From Acidobacteriota bacterium (GTDB lineage Bacteria; Acidobacteriota; Terriglobia; UBA7540): a DNA stretch of 42,456 nt. Every line of letters starts with the position of its first letter. Positions within the stretch are counted from its first letter, which is position 1. The stretch is taken from the NCBI GenBank assembly GCA_021838785.1, contig JAKCCV010000025.1, forward strand, positions 1-42,456, given 5' to 3'. The translations under genes and the position numbers were made by a program. This document shows positions 1 to 9,175 of this stretch, piece after piece. The notes under the pieces are model-generated. The model was given only the letters and a program-made list of their open reading frames with translations. It searched no databases and had not been told where the DNA came from.

Positions 1-210
1 CAGCAGGTCAATGAGGATGGCCTGGGTCGCGGTGATCTCGGCCATGATGCCGAATTGAAAAGGCGATGGCTTCGAGCCCGAGGCGAAACTGAGAAGTGCA
101 TCTCTGCACCAGGTGGCAAGCGGTTTGCTGTCACGTGTGGCGAGTGCCTGGAGCTGCTCGTAGTCGGTTTCGGTGAATTTTGGAGTGATACCTTTCGTCA
201 GTTTGCGCAT
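1..210 (-). CDS. MobC-like ribbon-helix-helix protein, partial (runs off left edge)
   Basis: The gene reads right to left from ATG at 208-210 and is still open at base 1, giving 70 residues. The segment ITPKFTETDYEQLQALA followed by KPLATWCRDALL has the pattern of relaxosome or MobC-type ribbon-helix-helix proteins: a short beta strand, then two helices. It is the near-identical partner of the complete gene at 41411-41695, and the upstream DNA is duplicated too. By analogy with the right copy, an excisionase-like gene and an integrase should lie just left of the window. A DNA-binding role in transfer initiation or autoregulation is inference. Confidence 0.7.
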   Translation of the reverse strand, partial: MRKLTKGITPKFTETDYEQLQALATRDSKPLATWCRDALLSFASGSKPSPFQFGIMAEITATQAILIDLL

Positions 211-259
211 TTTCGTCTCTCGCTCGAGTTCGTCTAACCGATTGCTATGCCAGTGGTTC

Positions 260-360
260 CCTGGAGAATCCCGGGGATTCTCCAGGCAATCCCGCGGCGA
301 CGTTTTCGAGGTTATTCGTCGCCGTTTCTTGGGGTTCCCACGGGAATCCGCAGGATTCCC
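260..360. promoter_or_regulatory. Cluster of three dyads upstream of mobC-like gene
   Basis: Three inverted repeats sit in 100 bp. 260-286 has perfect 13-bp arms around a single centre base. About 293-322 has 8-bp arms CGGCGACG/CGTCGCCG separated by 14 bases. 342-360 has arms GGGAATCC/GGATTCCC around GCA. The same series recurs at 41745-41845. They could be operators for the RHH protein, part of an oriT, or an RNA structure; the sequence does not decide. No gene lies in 211-450. Confidence 0.6.
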
Positions 361-450
361 CGCAGAACCCTGCCCAGGGGTGGCGTGTCCGGCGCGGTTC
401 GCTCGCGCCGCTGTTCTGCCGCTGCGAAGCAGCGCTGACACGACAACCCA

Positions 451-792
451 TCACGCACCTCCCAGCGAGTTACGGGAACTAACCTTGCGCTCACCGGGAA
501 CCTCAGCGAGGGATGAAACCGGAGTTGAATGAGCGCCGCTCTGGACAGGCAACGCTCTACTGGCGCGGGCAGGCTTGGCCGCAGGACGAAAATCGGGGTG
601 AGCCTTGAGCCAGTCTTTGTAGCCGGCGTCGGCCTTGAAAACTCTTTCGAGGCTGCACGCAATGATGTGCGAGAAGTTCTTGGTGCCAAGGAAAGCGGCA
701 TACCGGCGCAGCTCGTCGAGGACGCGAACTTCAAGCCGGATGGCCAGGGTCTCTTTCTTTGGGGCTGCCGGGGGTGGTTCGATGATGGGCAT
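451..792 (-). CDS. Small ribbon-helix-helix protein, last gene of the transfer operon
   Basis: A 113-residue protein starting at ATG 790-792. An AAGGAG lies 8 bases upstream and overlaps the TAA that would end trbF at 805; a TTG at 796-798 is too close to that site to be the start. The segment TLAIRLEVRVLDELRRYAAF followed by KNFSHIIACSLERVF resembles a ribbon-helix-helix fold. The C-terminal half is low-complexity and basic (Pro/Ala/Arg/Ser). Its place at the end of the trb operon suggests a transfer-linked DNA-binding or regulatory protein. Function is not established. Confidence 0.6.
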   Translation of the reverse strand: MPIIEPPPAAPKKETLAIRLEVRVLDELRRYAAFLGTKNFSHIIACSLERVFKADAGYKDWLKAHPDFRPAAKPARASRALPVQSGAHSTPVSSLAEVPGERKVSSRNSLGGA

Positions 793-804
793 GGTCAATA
801 CTCC

Positions 805-1494
805 TTACTGGGCGGATTGAGCCGGGGTGAAAGCTTCGTCGGCACGGAAGTCGGTGATGGTAAGGCCCAGCGGGTTAATGGGAATCTAGCGGTTCGGTAC
901 TCGGCTTCTGAACACAAACACGAAACTTGCCGTGTAGAGCGTCCTTCTCAAAACCGAGTGGTCCACGGGCGAATATTCGATATCATAAAAGTCCACGCTG
1001 GCCTTGTAGGGCGGCTTGTCCATCGGCTGGAGGGCGACCTGTTCGACCTCGATGCCGACTTCCGGCGCTGAAGGGTTGTCAAGAAAGCCCTCGATGACTT
1101 TGTTCTTTTTGTAGTTGGCGATGGTGTCGTTCGCCAAATTCCCGTCGAGGAAGTAAAGCGCTTTGGTGAAGTCGTCGTTGAGGGTGTAACGGTTGCGGCG
1201 ATAAAAGAGCTGGCAGAACTGCGTCAAGAAGTATTTGGCCTCAACGGCATGGGGCTTATAAGCAAAGGCGTCATAGTTGACCGCTTCCGCCCGTCCCAGC
1301 TTGTCGATGCGGATGACGAGCGGTTTGAAGTTGCGGAAGGTTTGGATGGTTTTCACATTCAGGACAACAAGACCGACAACGGCGAGTGCGAGCAGGGCGA
1401 TAGCAACCTTGAGGTAATTATTCATCACGATGGCCTCGCCAAACTGCTCCATATAAAGTTGTTTCGCCTGGTTAAAATTCGCGTCTTTGGACAT
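805..1494 (-). CDS. trbF: TrbF/VirB8-family conjugal transfer protein, interrupted by in-frame TAG
   Basis: Bitopic inner-membrane scaffold of the type IV secretion channel. The N-terminus is cytoplasmic, followed by one TM at about residues 27-46 (YLKVAIALLALAVVGLVVLN) and a periplasmic VirB8-like domain. Reading stops at TAG 886-888 after residue 202. The same frame continues without error for 26 codons as IPINPLGLTITDFRADEAF and on to TAA at 805. NPLG...TDF is the usual conserved end of this family, so the natural terminus is 805, where TAA overlaps the next gene's Shine-Dalgarno. The amber therefore removes the conserved C-terminus unless it is read through. The neighbouring upstream gene is trbL. 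Confidence 0.85.
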
Positions 1495-1509
1495 TTCGCG
1501 CTCCTGGTG

Positions 1510-2361
1510 TTAAGCCTTTCGCGAGCCCAAGAAGTTGAGCATTTCGGAAGCGCCCGCTCCTGCGGCGCCGCTGAAGATGTTGCTGGTCAGTGTCGGAACT
1601 TTGATCAGTACGTAAATCGAAGCAACGATCACAATGAAAAGCGGCGCCAATAGAGCACCCTGCTGTCCCACGGGGATGGGCTGGCCGTGATAAAGGTCCA
1701 TAAAACCCGTGAGAGCGTTGCCGATGATATAGACCACGGCGGCGGCAATGACTTGATAGAAGGCATACTGAATAAAAGCCCTGAACCATCCCCAGAAGAG
1801 CCAGTCGAGTTGGGGAACGATGAAAAATGGAATGAATACGGGCCCCACCAGCACGCAGACGGCCGCGGCAATGACGCCGAAGAGGGCGACTACCATGGCG
1901 ACAGCCTGTGCGAGTGAAAGTAAGAGGATGATTGCCCAGTAATCAAAGTATGTCCAAAACTCGAGCGTCGCGCCGGGCGGCTCAATGGTTCCCATGAAGC
2001 TCGAAATCCGAGTCGTAATCGTGTCTAGTATGTCGCGCGAAATGGTGTTTGAAAGGTATTCGGCCTGGTTGATGACGAGGTGATGGAAATCCACGCCGAT
2101 GCCCGGGATGGGAGTGTTGTAATAATTGATCATGGCAAAGCCGAAGGCGATCATCATCACAAGGCTGGCAAAGCGCGCGAACTGCATTCCGGCATAAAAC
2201 TCCCCGGCGCCGAGGGCCATCTTGATGCCGAACCAGGCAAGCATGATGGTGGCGAGCGCGCGAAACATGTTTTCGCCCATGTGGACGAAGATTCCCGTGT
2301 TGGCGGTCAGCATATTGGTGACCGCCGTGAACACCCAGGTGTAGTAGTTCGAACCCCACAT
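1510..2361 (-). CDS. trbL: TrbL/VirB6-family polytopic membrane protein
   Basis: 283 residues with about six hydrophobic segments, the family pattern for the TrbL/VirB6 channel component of the inner-membrane T4SS complex. The central stretch with Trp/Phe-rich loops (LDWLFWGWFRAFIQYAFYQV) and the Gly/Ala-rich C-terminus (FSGAAGAGASEMLNFLG) are typical. It ends at TAA 1510, 15 bases before trbF, and follows trbJ. No internal stops. The TrbL assignment rests on membrane topology and operon order more than on strict motifs. Confidence 0.8.
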   Translation of the reverse strand: MWGSNYYTWVFTAVTNMLTANTGIFVHMGENMFRALATIMLAWFGIKMALGAGEFYAGMQFARFASLVMMIAFGFAMINYYNTPIPGIGVDFHHLVINQAEYLSNTISRDILDTITTRISSFMGTIEPPGATLEFWTYFDYWAIILLLSLAQAVAMVVALFGVIAAAVCVLVGPVFIPFFIVPQLDWLFWGWFRAFIQYAFYQVIAAAVVYIIGNALTGFMDLYHGQPIPVGQQGALLAPLFIVIVASIYVLIKVPTLTSNIFSGAAGAGASEMLNFLGSRKA

Positions 2362-2394
2362 AAAGGAAACCTTCCGCGCGCTCGTTCTAGGTGA

Positions 2395-3216
2395 TTAGGG
2401 GAGCCGATAATTTGCCAACGAAGTGCCCAGACCGTCGGTTACGCGCGAAATCTCAGGAACCATGTTTTCGCGCTGGTAAATGTCGGAGTTGATGGCGGTT
2501 GTCATCGCGTCGCGGCGTTCCTGCGAGGCGAGGACTTGCTGTTCGAGTTGTGAAAGATGGAGGTTGTTCGCGTCTTGAAGCGTGCGAAGGGTCAGGACGT
2601 TTGCGGCGTTGATTTTGTTGAGAACGGCGACCTGGGAATTGAGCCGCGGGTCGTTTGAGAGCGAATCGTTTTCGAGGTTTGCGATCTGGCGTTGAACCTC
2701 AGGGGCATCGGCCCGCAGTGTCCCGATAGTCGCGAGGCTGCTCGTATTGACGCCATCGGCCAGTTCGACGGTGGCATAATTGGCGAGAACCCGCTCTCGC
2801 TCCTCAGGCGGCAAGAAATCGAGCTGGTCTGGACTATAACACTCAAGCTGGTTAGTCGTTTGCCGGTAGCCGTTCTGAACGGTCGAGAGGTTGCCGGAGT
2901 TGGCCCCTTCGACCCAGCCCCTGGTGTTCTGATAAGCGTCGGGCACGTTCGTCAGGTTGCGCCAGTTTGAGAACTGCGCTCGATAGCGTGCCGGCATGTT
3001 TTGAATGCTTCGCGCCATCCGCACGGCCAGCTTGTACTGGTTCACCACTTGGGCATAGGTTTGCTGCAACTGCGCGAGTTGGATTCGAAGCTGGTAGTAG
3101 CGCAAGACAGCATTGTGGAAGTTGGTCGGGTCGTAAACAATTCCGCCGAATTGCGCGCGGCCTATTGCCGGTGAAAGCAAAACAAGCAATGCGACAAAGA
3201 CAAAGGCTTTCTTCAT
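2395..3216 (-). CDS. trbJ: TrbJ/VirB5-like periplasmic conjugal transfer protein
   Basis: 273 residues with a clear Sec signal peptide (MKKAFVFVALLVLLSPAIGRA, cleavage near residue 21). The mature part is helical and Gln-rich (RIQLAQLQQTYAQVVNQYKL), as in TrbJ/VirB5 minor pilus or entry-exclusion-region proteins. It lies between trbI and trbL, the standard position for trbJ. Start ATG at 3214-3216 has GGAGAAAA upstream. It is complete and intact. One Cys remains in the mature protein. Confidence 0.8.
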   Translation of the reverse strand: MKKAFVFVALLVLLSPAIGRAQFGGIVYDPTNFHNAVLRYYQLRIQLAQLQQTYAQVVNQYKLAVRMARSIQNMPARYRAQFSNWRNLTNVPDAYQNTRGWVEGANSGNLSTVQNGYRQTTNQLECYSPDQLDFLPPEERERVLANYATVELADGVNTSSLATIGTLRADAPEVQRQIANLENDSLSNDPRLNSQVAVLNKINAANVLTLRTLQDANNLHLSQLEQQVLASQERRDAMTTAINSDIYQRENMVPEISRVTDGLGTSLANYRLP

Positions 3217-3272
3217 GGTTTTTTCTCCCGTATTGAATTGTGGTCGGTCGTGTTGTGCGCCCGCCTTTCAAA

Positions 3273-4679
3273 TCAAAGATCAGGCGGCATCGTGTGATCG
3301 TTGTAGTCAGGCAAGCGCAAATCGTTCGATAAATAGACGTTTACACGTGTGCCCTCGCGGATGGTGATCGTGGGCAGGATGTTCAGGAAGTGGTCGAGAA
3401 TGCGCTCGCCGGAAGTCGCCATGCTTTCGCCAAAGCCGGCACGAGCGTTATCGAGCGGGGACGCAGTAAATACATTTCCAGTGCCAGATTCGCCGATGCC
3501 GCCAAGGATTCCCACGGCGAGCGAAGCTCCGAAGATCCGTGCATAGTGGTTGTTGACCTTATCGTGGAGCGCGGTTGCGCCTTCCTAATCGAGACCCTTG
3601 AACTGGTCGAGGCTGACGGAGTAGCCATCCGGCATGATGAGCCGGTGGAAGAATACGGCGAGCCGTTCCTGGCCCAAGGCGCTGACTTTTTGCGCTTCTC
3701 CAAGCACTTTGGTTCCCGCCGGAATCAGCACGTGCTGGCGGTCGTGGGAATAAATGTCATCGGTGACAAGGCAGCTCACCGGCCCGGAGAATGAACCGTT
3801 GAGGCGGTTCATCAGGACGGTGGGGATTACGGTCCCTTCAAAAAGGACGTGATCCCTGCCTGTGGAGGAATTGAATTCGCCCGGAGACGCCTCGTTAGGA
3901 TTGCGGTCTTTTGCCTCTGGTGCGTAGGCGGGCTGTTGCGCCCCGGACGCAGGCGGTCGGGATGCGCTGCCTTGCGATCCTGCGTTGGCGGGATACGCCC
4001 ATTGCGGAGGCGGCCCCATCGCAGCCAATGCCTGCGCGTCCCGCAACGCTTGGGCATCGGCATCAGGTCCGGAGCCTTGACCGCCTTCGCGGGGGACCGG
4101 GGAAGCAGAGCTGCCGAACGCACCACCGGACGATCCGGTGAGCTTTTGGGCTGCTGCCCCTTTGCGGTATGTGAGGGCGACGTTGGAGGCGAACAGAGAG
4201 AGATACTCTCGCCTCGCAAGGTCGGTTTTAATTGGGTTGGATTGTGCTTCGACTGTTGGCGCCAGGGCCTGATACGAAACCTCGGCGGGCGGCACGGGTT
4301 GACTATCGTTCTGCTGGCCGAAAGCGTCCTGTTGTGGCGCATCGGAGTAAGTGCCCGCGTTCGATGCGGCGCTATCACCGAGGCGCGGCCCGAAATGCGA
4401 CTGTGGCTCATCTGCCGCCCTCTGCTGGGCCTGAATGTTTTGTTTGAATGCTTGAAGCTGTGAAGCGTCGGTGGGCGTAACGGGCGGGACAGGGTTCGGG
4501 GCCGGGCTTGTATTCGTCGCGGCCTTCTTGCCGCCGCCGGTGAGCCACATAATCACAATCATCAAAACGGCGACGCCGATAATGACCAGCGATTGCGTGT
4601 TCTTCGGAATCACGCCTTTCGGTTTCGGTGCTTTGTCTTCGATTCTATTTGGGGTTCCTTGCGTGGTCTTTTCTTCCAT
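3273..4679 (-). CDS. trbI: TrbI/VirB10-family channel protein, interrupted by in-frame TAG
   Basis: VirB10-family proteins span inner membrane, periplasm and outer membrane and gate the T4SS. Seen here: a cytoplasmic N-terminus, a TM around residues 26-43 (SLVIIGVAVLMIVIMWL), a Pro/Gln/Ala-rich periplasmic linker, then the beta-rich C-terminal domain. Reading stops at TAG 3585-3587 inside a conserved block: SLDQFKGLD-TAG-EGATALHDKVNNHYARIFG. In relatives this position is usually Gln (LDQ). The frame then stays open for about 103 codons to TGA at 3273, carrying the conserved GASLAVGILGG. ATG at 4677-4679 has AAGGAG 8 bases upstream; ATG at 4683-4685 is also possible. Without read-through the outer-membrane domain is lost. 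Confidence 0.85.
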
Positions 4680-4681
4680 GG

Positions 4682-4867
4682 TCATCGCTCCTTGAAAGTT
4701 CGGACTTTTGGTCGCCGCTGGGAGGCCGCCCTTGTTCCGAGCTGCTGCGTGAGCAATTCAGAGAACGCTCTCCGTCGTCGTTTCGCGTAGGGCGGCGCGG
4801 TGATTTGGCGAGTGATCTCGCGCTCCACCCACTCCCATGTCACGGATTGAGTCACTTGGCGTGGCAT
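4682..4867 (-). CDS. Small basic protein between trbG and trbI
   Basis: 61 residues, rich in Arg/Lys, with no signal peptide or membrane segment. It starts 2 bases after the TAG of trbG, and its end overlaps the start region of trbI. Such tight packing supports a real, translationally coupled gene. I do not recognise the family. It occupies the trbH slot of classical trb operons but lacks a lipoprotein signal, so it should not be called TrbH. Confidence 0.5.
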   Translation of the reverse strand: MPRQVTQSVTWEWVEREITRQITAPPYAKRRRRAFSELLTQQLGTRAASQRRPKVRTFKER

Positions 4868-4869
4868 GA

Positions 4870-5691
4870 CTATCCCTTGGGCGAACTGATTTGCCGCTGG
4901 AACCGCGCCTTCTTTTTTCCGATGGCGAGATAGCCCTTGTCCACGATCTCCGGGATGATGTAAACGCCGTTTTCCAGATCGAAGTTAACCAGGCTGGGCT
5001 TTCCGTCTTTGACCTCGTAGATCGTGGGCTTTTCCTGGGCGGCGCATTTGATGTAGGTGAATTTGGCATCGTGGTAGATCGCCGTGACTGAAAACGGCGG
5101 GCGCTTGGCCTTCTTTTTGTACGTGTAGTCAAAATGGAGCTGCGCGGGATAGTTTTCGCGGAACTCGGTTGTCTCAGTGCGGATGCTGGCCTGGGCTCTT
5201 TGGATTGCCTGGGCTGCTTGGGCGCGCGCGGCCTCGGCTTCGCGCCGGTAGAACGCGGCTTCTAAGGCGCGAACATAACTGACCTGGCCTTCGATTCCCG
5301 ACAGGTTCGCGCCGCCTTTTGGTACGACGAATACCTTGAGGTCGGGCTGCTCGTTTGGGTCGCCGCTGATCTCCTTCAGAAGGAAGGAATAGATGTGGCC
5401 GCTTGCCGTCACGAGGTTCAGATCCGTCTCGATGCCGGTCTGGGCTGGGTGAACATAGCAGAGATTGTGGACGCCGTTAATGACCCAGAAATCCTTATCG
5501 CCCGTCGTAAAGTCGAGGATCTCTTCATTCGCCGGAAGGACGATGAGCGTGGAGAATCGAACCTTAGTGTGGATGTTGATGATGTCCGACTCAGAGTAAT
5601 GAACAATTCTGGCAGTCTCCGCCGCGCGGAGTGCAGAACCCGAAACAGTGAAAAGAGACAAGAAGGCGGCAAGCTGAACTGCTTTTTTCAT
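4870..5691 (-). CDS. trbG: TrbG/VirB9-family periplasmic/outer-membrane transfer protein
   Basis: 273 residues from ATG 5689-5691, preceded by AGGAG. The reading frame is open further upstream, but the Shine-Dalgarno and the signal peptide MKKAVQLAAFLSLFTVSGSA fix this start. The mature protein has the VirB9 layout: an N-terminal beta domain with GDKDFWVINGVHNLCYV, an Ala/Gln/Arg-rich coiled linker near residues 135-160, and the C-terminal domain with LHFDYTYKKK, YIKCAAQEKPTIYEV and VYIIPEIVDKGYLAIG. It forms the outer-membrane core with TrbI. Its ATG overlaps the TGA of the upstream small gene. Confidence 0.88.
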   Translation of the reverse strand: MKKAVQLAAFLSLFTVSGSALRAAETARIVHYSESDIINIHTKVRFSTLIVLPANEEILDFTTGDKDFWVINGVHNLCYVHPAQTGIETDLNLVTASGHIYSFLLKEISGDPNEQPDLKVFVVPKGGANLSGIEGQVSYVRALEAAFYRREAEAARAQAAQAIQRAQASIRTETTEFRENYPAQLHFDYTYKKKAKRPPFSVTAIYHDAKFTYIKCAAQEKPTIYEVKDGKPSLVNFDLENGVYIIPEIVDKGYLAIGKKKARFQRQISSPKG

Positions 5692-5897
5692 TTTTGATCT
5701 CCTGGTGAAGTTGAAATTGCAAGAACAATTCCCGACACGGCTAAGGCAAAACCAAGAGCGAAGCCGATGAAGAAAGCTCTGGCCGGGTCTTGCGGGAGCA
5801 ATCCGGCGAATTCGGGCCATGCGCCGTAAAAGCCGATAAGCGGAGGGAAAGTGCAAAAGGACATATTCGTGGCTGCGAAAAGCTGGCGCCTTTTCAT
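5688..5897 (-). CDS. Small membrane protein between trbE and trbG
   Basis: 69 residues with one strong hydrophobic helix near residues 41-61 (ARAFFIGFALGFALAVSGIVLAI). The start overlaps the end of trbE and the stop TGA overlaps the trbG ATG, so it is embedded in the translationally coupled chain. No family recognised. Position and topology suggest an accessory inner-membrane component of the transfer apparatus. Confidence 0.6.
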   Translation of the reverse strand: MKRRQLFAATNMSFCTFPPLIGFYGAWPEFAGLLPQDPARAFFIGFALGFALAVSGIVLAISTSPGDQK

Positions 5898-8347
5898 GCG
5901 CGCTCTCCCGCGAGCTTTTTGAGTCCTTCGTCAAGCCCGTATTTCTGAAAGGCTTCCCGGCGCTTCTGGTTGTCAAAGGGGTCGTTCGTATAAAGCCAGT
6001 AGCTTTTTGGGTCTACGTCGAGGTTGGCGACTTTGGCGATGTCGGGCTTCTTGATCAGCATTTGGCGCTTCGGAATGAGTGTTGAAATGAGCTCGACTTC
6101 GCGGTCGTTCAAGTAAAACTGGCGCTGATAGAGGTCGCGTTCCATGTCCGGATTGGCCAGAAAAATCTTGGTCGCGCAGCTCTCGATGATCACGGCGAGG
6201 ATTTCAGACCTTCGCAGCTCATCAAGCGATTGCGTCGAGAGGATCATGGCGGCGTTCGATTTCCGCCAAGTCTTGAGGGCTTCGACGATGTGGCTCTTGA
6301 TGCTGGAGTTGCGGAAGAAAACCCACGCCTCGTCAATGAAGAAGGCTTTGAAGATGTGGGTGCTCGCGCTGCCGGTGATGACGCCGTTCGCCCGATGCAG
6401 GACGTAGAAAAGCAGCGGCTCCAGGATGTCGGGATAGCTGCTCATCCCCTGGAAATCGAAGCATTGGAATTGAGCGAAGGTTAGCGTGTCCTTGGGGTTG
6501 TCGAAAACGAGACCGAATTGTCCGCCCATCGTCCATTTTTCGAGCCGCTTTGCGAGGTGGCGGTCGAGCGTGTTCGCAAGCGTGCTGAGCGTCCTAAGTT
6601 CTGGCTCGATTTCGTAGAGGTTCTCGATCTGGTGATAAAGCTCCTGGGATTCGTCGCTGGTCAGACGCTCTTCGCCTTTGCCTTCCATGAGAACCTTCAC
6701 GAACAGGGTGAGAAAGTCGAGATTTTGTTTCGTCTGGGGCAGGCAGAATGGATTGATCGTGAATGCCGATGAATTGAGGCCCACGCGAACGTATGCGCCA
6801 CCGAAGAGCCCGGTAAGCGTTTCAAAGCTTCCGCCCAAGTCGAAAATGAACGTGGCGGGTTCGTATTTCTGAAGATTCGTTATCAGGAAATTCAGAAGGA
6901 ACGATTTCCCCGCACCTGTGTGGCCCAAGATCACCGTGTGGGCCACGTCCTGGTAATGGAGGTTCAACTAGTAGGGCGTCTTGTGGTTGGTTTCGAGGAT
7001 TGCAAGGTATTCGCTCTTGAGATGGCTGATGGTCTGATGGCCGGAATGAAGAGTGAAGAGAAACGAGTAGTCGGCGTAATTCGTGTTGAGGATAAGCATC
7101 CGGCGCAAATTGAAGGCATAGTTGCCGGGCACGGTCGCAAGGTAAGCGTTCAGGAGGTTGTAGCTCTCCTCGTAAACCGTGCCGTCGTGCATGCTGAAGA
7201 CTTTGTAGAAGTCTGCGCAAGAGGCTTCGGCCTTCGCCAAATCCAGATCGTAAACCACAATGGCCAGGGAGAACTCGCCAAAGTAATTGCCCTTGAGTTC
7301 GATCTCCTCGAGCGCCCGCCCAAGATCGCGGACTTGAGCCTCTTTCGAGTCGTCAACCAGTACGTCGTGCGGATTTTCCGGCTGGTTCGACATACTCAGG
7401 TGGCTCATGAATGAGCGCTTCGTGTTGTGGTAGTGTCGACGACGGGAATGGATTTGGCTTCGGGTTTTGTCCGGAGCCTGCTTTTTCCATTCGGTCACGA
7501 CGAAGAAATTCGCGGGGACTTCCAGGAGCCGTTGGAAGATGAGCGGGAAGCTTTGGGCCGAAGGCTCTTTGAGGGTCATGACTTTCACGAAATAATCATC
7601 CACCCTCAGAAAACCCCGGTGGCATTCGAGATGCGATTCGCAAAGGCCGCAATCGAGAAACGCATCGCCGTTGAGGCGGGCACCATTGGTCTTCTCGGGG
7701 GAGAAATTGAGAATTGATTTGAGGACTTTGAAGGCCACTTGCTTCGGTAGGATTTCGACCTTTGTGAAATCGCTGACCTGAACGGCGAAGCTACGGACCT
7801 TGGTCAGTAGCGCAACTCTCGCTTTCTCGATCTCGGCGTCAATCAGGACCACCTGCCTTTTTGTTGAGCTGAAAGCGGCGAACTGCCGTAACGCCTGGGC
7901 GGGTTCGGAGGTCAGCTTGCCAAGGGTTGAAAGGAGCCTCTGCCGGTAGCGGAAGCTCTCAAACAGGATGACGTAATAGATCTTGAGAGAATAAATCTCG
8001 TCGGCTTTGCTGCGAAGATAATCAATGCGGCTGCGGATGGCGGCATCCACCACCGGATCACCGTAGGTCTGGGATGGGATCTCGGCCCGGTTGCGCTTGA
8101 AAAGGTACTGATAGACGCGGCATTTCTCGTCGAAAATCTTGAGCGCGGATTCGAGCCGCTTCGTGAGGTTGTCGAGGGTCGCCGAATCGAGGCATTCGTA
8201 ATCCACGCCTTCGATGGCGAGGACCACACCCACGTCACCACTCTTCGTCAGAAACACTTGGTCGTCAATAAAGCCGAACAGGTTGACCTGCTCGTTGAAC
8301 GAGCCGGCCTCGCGGTACGCTTTGTCAATGCGGTCAAGCCTGAACAT
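5894..8347 (-). CDS. trbE: TrbE/VirB4-family T4SS ATPase, interrupted by in-frame TAG
   Basis: Full span is 818 codons, the normal size for TrbE/VirB4 ATPases that power pilus assembly and substrate transfer. The N-terminal half (8347-6971) ends ILETNHKTPY, then TAG at 6968-6970. The same frame continues LNLHYQDVAHTVILGHTGAGKS with Walker A, followed by Walker B FFIDEAWVFF and the C-terminal NDPFDNQKRREAF motif. In relatives the TPY...NLH junction is continuous. The TAG sits just before the nucleotide-binding domain, so termination there gives a protein without ATPase activity. A TTG directly follows the TAG and could in principle re-start translation. The start overlaps trbD by 14 bases; the end overlaps the next small gene. 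Confidence 0.88.
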
Positions 8348-8636
8348 TTTTCAGCCTCTTAACCTCGATAGGCGCGAATTTCAGCGGGTCATATTCGGTT
8401 CGCGCTTTGGCGGAGTTGAGGACAAAACGGGGAATTTGCGGGTCCGTTTTCGTCGCCCACCGCGCAAGGATGTAGAGGGCGAAAAACATGAGAATGCCGC
8501 CAAAGAAGGTTTTGAGAAGGTTGAACACCCCGGCCCCCATCATGGCGGCAAAGAAGAAGAGCTTTCGTTCCGCGCCCAAGATCGTCAGCGGCCGATTTAG
8601 CGTCCGAAAGACCGGGTTGATTCGTTGTTGAGCCAT
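8334..8636 (-). CDS. trbD: TrbD/VirB3-family protein
   Basis: 100 residues: a short N-terminal part with the family motif NPVFRTLNRPLTILGAERK, two adjacent hydrophobic helices (residues 27-60), then a hydrophilic tail. VirB3/TrbD proteins work with VirB4 at the inner membrane. It sits directly between trbC and trbE, as expected, and is separated from trbC by one base. Its stop lies inside the start of trbE. Confidence 0.85.
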   Translation of the reverse strand: MAQQRINPVFRTLNRPLTILGAERKLFFFAAMMGAGVFNLLKTFFGGILMFFALYILARWATKTDPQIPRFVLNSAKARTEYDPLKFAPIEVKRLKNVQA

Positions 8637-8637
8637 G

Positions 8638-8961
8638 TTAGGAAGCCGGGAAGAGCCAAGCCATGAAGTTGACAGCGCCGATAGCCATGCCGACGCCGAA
8701 GACGATGCCGGCTAGAGTTCGTTTGCCGCTGCCTTCGCCGAACGCGAAAACGAGGCCGCCGACCACAATGGCAACAAGCGATAGTCCGGTGGCAATTGGG
8801 CCAGTGAAGGAAGTCTGCAAGACTTGAACTGCGTTCTCCCACGGCGAAAGGCCGGTTTGTTGAGCGAGAGCGTCTTGGGCAATGGCCAGGCAAGCTGCAA
8901 TCGGCAGCACGCCTTTACTCCATGGCCATTTCCTTCGATATTTTGTCGGTTTCGTTTCCAT
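8638..8961 (-). CDS. trbC: TrbC/VirB2-family pilin
   Basis: 107 residues from ATG 8959-8961, preceded by AAGGAGAG at 7 bases. A long basic N-terminus and signal peptide end near ALAQQTG; two hydrophobic helices follow (IATGLSLVAIVVGGLVFAF and GIVFGVGMAIGAVNFMAWLF), the pilin hairpin of VirB2/TrbC. This is the first gene of the transfer operon, so its leader (8962-9290) should carry the operon promoter. The frame stays open upstream, but no start site there is supported. Confidence 0.85.
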   Translation of the reverse strand: METKPTKYRRKWPWSKGVLPIAACLAIAQDALAQQTGLSPWENAVQVLQTSFTGPIATGLSLVAIVVGGLVFAFGEGSGKRTLAGIVFGVGMAIGAVNFMAWLFPAS

Positions 8962-9058
8962 CGTTTGACTCTCCTTCCCCGCGAAGTCTGCGGGAGATTT
9001 AATTGGGGGCGGGGGTCGTAGTGGGACCGACCGCTTAAGTGTCTTCAGTTGCCCCCAA

Positions 9059-9094
9059 TTACAAGAAGGCGAAAAATGACCAAAATGTTGACGA
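9059..9094 (+). repeat. 35-bp dispersed repeat, copy 1
   Basis: Begins ACAAGAAGGCGAAAA and ends AAAATGTTGA. Consensus of the four copies: ACAAGAAGGCTGAAAA, two to three bases, then GG/CC-n-AAAA-n-GTTGAA. Copy 2 is in the opposite orientation about 80 bases away. Confidence 0.65.
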
Positions 9095-9175
9095 CCGGTT
9101 TTCAATGATTCATGGGAGGATGGTATTTGCGTGATTTGTTGGCACTTACGCGACGCGCGAAATAAATTTGAAAGT

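Larger units (their letters stand above)
1..390. repeat. Left copy of long direct repeat
   Basis: Bases 1-390 align without gaps to 41486-41875 (constant offset 41485), at roughly 90% identity by eye. The repeat covers the 3' two-thirds of the mobC-like gene, its upstream region and three dyads. Substitutions cluster in the coding part (about 60-170), while 175-390 is almost unchanged. Beyond 390 the copies diverge, but both then carry a small hairpin, CGCTGC-GAA-GCAGCG. Both copies lie in the same orientation. Confidence 0.9.

Noticed and set aside
260-360. CRISPR array
   Set aside because: The repeats are three different dyads, not one repeat with unique spacers, and no cas genes occur.
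173-532. Plus-strand reading frame across the left repeat and dyads
   Set aside because: It is antisense to the mobC-like gene and runs through the dyads; composition is not protein-like.
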